DNA of 64,000 bases from Bacteroidia bacterium (GTDB taxonomy: Bacteria; Bacteroidota; Bacteroidia; J057; JADKCL01), in contig JACJYV010000006.1 in assembly GCA_020635905.1 (NCBI GenBank), positions 434,001-498,000 on the forward strand, in the 5' to 3' direction. Shown here piece after piece: positions 61,373-64,000 of this stretch. The notes beneath the pieces were generated by a model. The model was not told the origin of the DNA. It ran no database searches and saw nothing but the letters and a program-made list of their open reading frames with translations. The translations under genes were made by a program, and so were the position numbers. Position 1 is the first letter of the stretch. Each line of letters opens with the position of its first letter.

Positions 61373-62977
61373 CTAAAGCAAATGCTTATAAACCCGTTTG
61401 TCGAGGGTGGCGGCGGTCAGTACGCCTGAGCTCATGGCGCCCACCACGCCGAGGGAAGCAACGTCCACCCCGGTCATGTAGAAATTCTTGTAGGGGGTGC
61501 GGGTACGCAGGGCCTTGCAGTTGTAGCGGGCAGGGGTGGATTCCAGCCCATAAATGGCGCCTTCGTCGGCCTGGGTAAACCACTTTGCTGAAAGGGGGGT
61601 GGACAACTCCCAAAGCACCAGTTTTTCCATCAGTTCGGGCATGGCCTTGCGCAGGGAGGCCAGCAATTTGTCTTCAATGCGCTTTTTCAAAGCCAGATAT
61701 TCTTCTCCCCGCTCACCCCAGTCTGTATTTTCCCATTGTTTGAACCAACTCCAGGGCAGGAAAGTCACGCATTCGCCGGTGTGCTTTTGGCGGGGGCCGG
61801 GATCGTAAAGGGGATCCTTCAGAGAAGGGAATGAGCAATACAAAATATGGGGCTCCTCGTCGGGATTATTGAGGTCCCAGAAATACTGGTTATTGTCCCA
61901 GGTATCAAACAGCCATTTATTGGCGGCGGAGGCACCCAGGGAGGCGATATCGCCTTCGAATCCCAGGTTGAGGCAGAGATAGGGAGGCGAACTTTTGATT
62001 TTGCTGACTTCACTGGCCCATTTGCTTTCCTTCCATTCTTCCGAAATCAACTTATTCACCGTGGTTTTAGCTCCCGCCGCAGATACCACTTTGGGGGCCA
62101 GCACTTCCCGTCCGTCAGAGAGTTTTACCCCGGTCACCTTTTTGCCTTCGGTCAGCAGGCACTCCACCCGGGCTTTGGTCAGGACTTCACCCCCAGCGTC
62201 GAGAATGACGCCCAGAAGTGCGGAAGCGATGGATTTTGAGCCGCCTTCGGGGTAAAAGGCTCCGTTCCAGAAATGCACATGGGTAAGGGCGTGCATGGCA
62301 AAGCTGGATTCGTCGGGAATGGTACCATAATACCCCCAGTGAACGGTCAGGAGGGTTCTCAATTTCCCTTCAATGCCACATTCATCCAGCACTTCTGTGG
62401 TCGTTTTGCCCCAGTAGTCGGTTTGAAGCACACTTTTGAGACCAGACCCCAGCTTATCAATCCCTTCGGACATGGTTTTGAGGGCAAAAAAGCTCATGGA
62501 ACTTTTCATGGCTTTGACCACGGTATCGAAGTAGCGGGTAATGCCTTCTTCCTGCTCGGGAAAGAGTTTTTTGAGGGAATCAATGTATTTGAGCCGTCCC
62601 TGAGGCAATTCGAATTCAAACCCGTCAGGAAAGACAAAACGGTCAAAAGGATCGCCCAGAGAGACCATTTTAATGGATGAATTGCTGAGCCAGTCCAGCA
62701 ATTTGCGGGGAGTCTTGCCGGGTTGCATTTCCCCGATGGCATGTACGCCCACGTCCCAGTGAAAGCCCTTGCGGCCAAACATGTGGGTGAACCCACCCGG
62801 GATGTAATGCTGTTCCAGCATCAAAACCTTGTACCCATACTGGGCCAGGGCCGCGCCGCAACTCATTCCCCCCATACCTGTGCCAATGATGATCACATCA
62901 AAGGGGCCGGATTTTCCGTCCCATTTTTCGAGGGGAGTATAGGCACGTTTGCCGCGGTGGAGGGGGAGAACAGACAT
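61373..62977 (-). CDS. FAD-dependent RetSat/CrtI-like oxidoreductase
   Basis: This 534-residue flavoprotein has an N-terminal dinucleotide-binding motif (VIIIGTGMGGMSCGAAL, GTGMGG at 32-37), LEQHYIPGG following the second strand, and a C-terminal FAD segment (YMTGVDVASLGVVGAMSSG). It belongs to the phytoene desaturase/all-trans-retinol 13,14-reductase group, which act on polyene or carotenoid-like substrates. No carotenoid genes are nearby, so the substrate is open. It is intact and apparently monocistronic. Confidence 0.93.
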   Translation of the reverse strand: MSVLPLHRGKRAYTPLEKWDGKSGPFDVIIIGTGMGGMSCGAALAQYGYKVLMLEQHYIPGGFTHMFGRKGFHWDVGVHAIGEMQPGKTPRKLLDWLSNSSIKMVSLGDPFDRFVFPDGFEFELPQGRLKYIDSLKKLFPEQEEGITRYFDTVVKAMKSSMSFFALKTMSEGIDKLGSGLKSVLQTDYWGKTTTEVLDECGIEGKLRTLLTVHWGYYGTIPDESSFAMHALTHVHFWNGAFYPEGGSKSIASALLGVILDAGGEVLTKARVECLLTEGKKVTGVKLSDGREVLAPKVVSAAGAKTTVNKLISEEWKESKWASEVSKIKSSPPYLCLNLGFEGDIASLGASAANKWLFDTWDNNQYFWDLNNPDEEPHILYCSFPSLKDPLYDPGPRQKHTGECVTFLPWSWFKQWENTDWGERGEEYLALKKRIEDKLLASLRKAMPELMEKLVLWELSTPLSAKWFTQADEGAIYGLESTPARYNCKALRTRTPYKNFYMTGVDVASLGVVGAMSSGVLTAATLDKRVYKHLL

Positions 62978-63031
62978 AAGGTCAAGTTAAGGAAATTCTG
63001 CAGAAAGATGCCTCATTGTACCAGTTTACCT

Positions 63032-63727
63032 TCATTTATTCAGCAACGAATCCCAGGAAAAAATGGTGCAGCCGTCAGTTTTGGTGAATTTGATTTTGCC
63101 CGAATAGATTCCGTATTCCAGTCTGAAGTCGTCGTTGGTGAAAATCTCGGACCAATCCTCCTTTTGATTCAGGATGCGGAAAGACCGGGGCACATTCAGG
63201 GAAAATTCTTCAAAGGAATGATCTGAGCGGTTGATGAACTGAAATTTCAGATTTTCCTTTTCACTGTCAAGCACCAGGCTTTGCCCGGACGAATCTGCCC
63301 GGTAAATGCCGGGCCGGATTTCCATAATAGGGGTAACCAGTTCAAATTCTTTGGGCGTGGCCATGATGATGGAAAGAATCAGGCGCCGGGATTTGGGATC
63401 GTAGGAAAACCCACCCATTGGCGTTTCCTCATCAGAAAGGCGAATCTGGTAAATGCCTTTTTCGTCCTGTTCGAGGCTGGCTTCCTTTTCAAAAATACGA
63501 TCTATTTCCCCCCAATTGATCAGCGTAAGTTTGACCTGGTGGGGCCCTGAGTAGGAAAGGAGGATTTCGGGTACCGAGCCATCTGCATTCTGTCCCTTGC
63601 TTTCCTGCCCCCAAACCTTCTCCAGTTTCACGGAATAATGACCCGGCACCGGCCCCTGAGCAGAAAGAAGCCGGCAAAAAAATACAATACAGAGGAATCC
63701 CCACAGAAATTTCGAGGGTACGTGCAT
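63032..63727 (-). CDS. Hypothetical secreted protein, 231 residues
   Basis: The start is placed at the ATG at 63727, which gives a clean signal peptide (KFLWGFLCIVFFCRLLSAQG); a longer frame adds 69 implausible residues. The mature part is beta-rich with several DGS/DEKG turns and no recognised family. A TATTTTTG element lies 11 bp upstream. Confidence 0.75.
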   Translation of the reverse strand: MHVPSKFLWGFLCIVFFCRLLSAQGPVPGHYSVKLEKVWGQESKGQNADGSVPEILLSYSGPHQVKLTLINWGEIDRIFEKEASLEQDEKGIYQIRLSDEETPMGGFSYDPKSRRLILSIIMATPKEFELVTPIMEIRPGIYRADSSGQSLVLDSEKENLKFQFINRSDHSFEEFSLNVPRSFRILNQKEDWSEIFTNDDFRLEYGIYSGKIKFTKTDGCTIFSWDSLLNK

Positions 63728-63738
63728 GTCGAAGGTTT

Positions 63739-63746
63739 CAAAAATA
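63739..63746 (-). promoter_or_regulatory. Promoter -7 element (TATTTTTG) of secreted protein gene
   Basis: On the minus strand TATTTTTG fits TAnnTTTG and ends 11 bp before the chosen ATG at 63727, which supports that start over the longer frame. A -33 element is not clear. Confidence 0.4.
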
Positions 63747-63822
63747 GCCGACAATAAGATAAGAAAATTCAGGCGGGAGTAAAAGTTAAAAATCAGCTTA
63801 GCGGGCCAATTTTCGGGCAAAA

Positions 63823-64000
63823 TCAGCGCCTGACCACCACGTAACCCTTCAATTCGGGAATATTTGAAAGGGTAAGGGTGAAATAATAAGTGTCGTCGGT
63901 GAGGGTTCGACCTTCCAGGTTGGTGCCCGCCCAATCGTTTTGGTAATTTTGCCGACGATACACCAATTGTCCCCAGCGGTTAAAAATGAGCAGGGTATTG
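63823..64000 (-). CDS. C-terminus of a type IX secreted protein (CHU_C domain), 5' truncated by window end
   Basis: Reading the minus strand from the window end gives LLIFNRWGQLVYRRQNYQND, then WAGTNLEGRTL, DDTYYFTLTLSN and GYVVVRR before the stop at 63823-63825. The FNRWGQLVY and TYYFTL segments are the last part of the gliding-motility-associated C-terminal domain. The rest of the gene lies beyond the window. It is a third T9SS-type cargo here. Confidence 0.88.
   Translation of the reverse strand, partial: NTLLIFNRWGQLVYRRQNYQNDWAGTNLEGRTLTDDTYYFTLTLSNIPELKGYVVVRR

Noticed and set aside
1..64000. tRNA and rRNA genes
   Set aside because: I looked for cloverleaf-type and rRNA-like segments, especially near the integrase, and saw none that I could support by eye.

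Overview
The window looks like a chromosomal piece of a member of the Bacteroidota, probably a gliding, type IX secretion (T9SS) lineage such as Saprospiria or Chitinophagia. Three proteins carry the gliding-motility-associated C-terminal sorting domain (ends near 5139, 32765 and 63823). Several short spacers fit the Bacteroidota TAnnTTTG promoter element. Intergenic space is packed with the low-complexity repeats common in environmental members of this phylum. No rRNA or tRNA gene was recognised. Housekeeping-type genes are visibly G+C-rich (secreted giant protein, kup, ygiQ, esterase), while 6.8-12 kb, 25.7-30 kb and 35.6-55.9 kb are clearly A+T-richer and hold defence and mobile functions.

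Layout. 1-6.8 kb: the end of a giant secreted repeat protein, then an HNH nuclease and a HIT protein. 6.8-12 kb: a compact cassette of a PD-(D/E)xK-type nuclease, a HerA/FtsK-type ATPase, an OLD-like ATPase-TOPRIM protein and a 77-residue protein. This is the best candidate here for an undescribed defence system. 12-17.3 kb: four small related XRE regulators, a lipoprotein and a conserved-looking 188-residue protein set among tandem repeats (44, 43 and 108 bp units). 17.3-25 kb: glycosyltransferase, PadR regulator with a GldL-like membrane protein, Kup potassium transporter, and a KdpD/KdpE-like two-component pair. 25.7-30.1 kb: an integrase-led element, followed by a 42-bp direct-repeat array whose CGTAACG boxes are spaced on the DNA helical repeat. 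31-40.3 kb: outer-membrane protein, small regulators, a second T9SS protein, and a probable secreted cysteine-hydrolase effector with a lipoprotein that may be its immunity partner.

40.7-54.3 kb: a complete type I-B CRISPR-Cas locus (cas8b-cas7-cas5-cas3-cas6-cas1-cas2-cas4) and a 64-repeat/63-spacer array. 54.3-56.1 kb: an IS110-family element with a structured non-coding 5' region that may encode a bridge RNA. 56.2-64 kb: YgiQ radical-SAM protein, carboxylesterase, hemolysin-III-type membrane protein, a RetSat/CrtI-like flavoprotein, an unknown secreted protein, and the C-terminus of another T9SS protein.

Functions were assigned by reading motifs and family resemblance only. No database search was run, so novelty claims are hypotheses.
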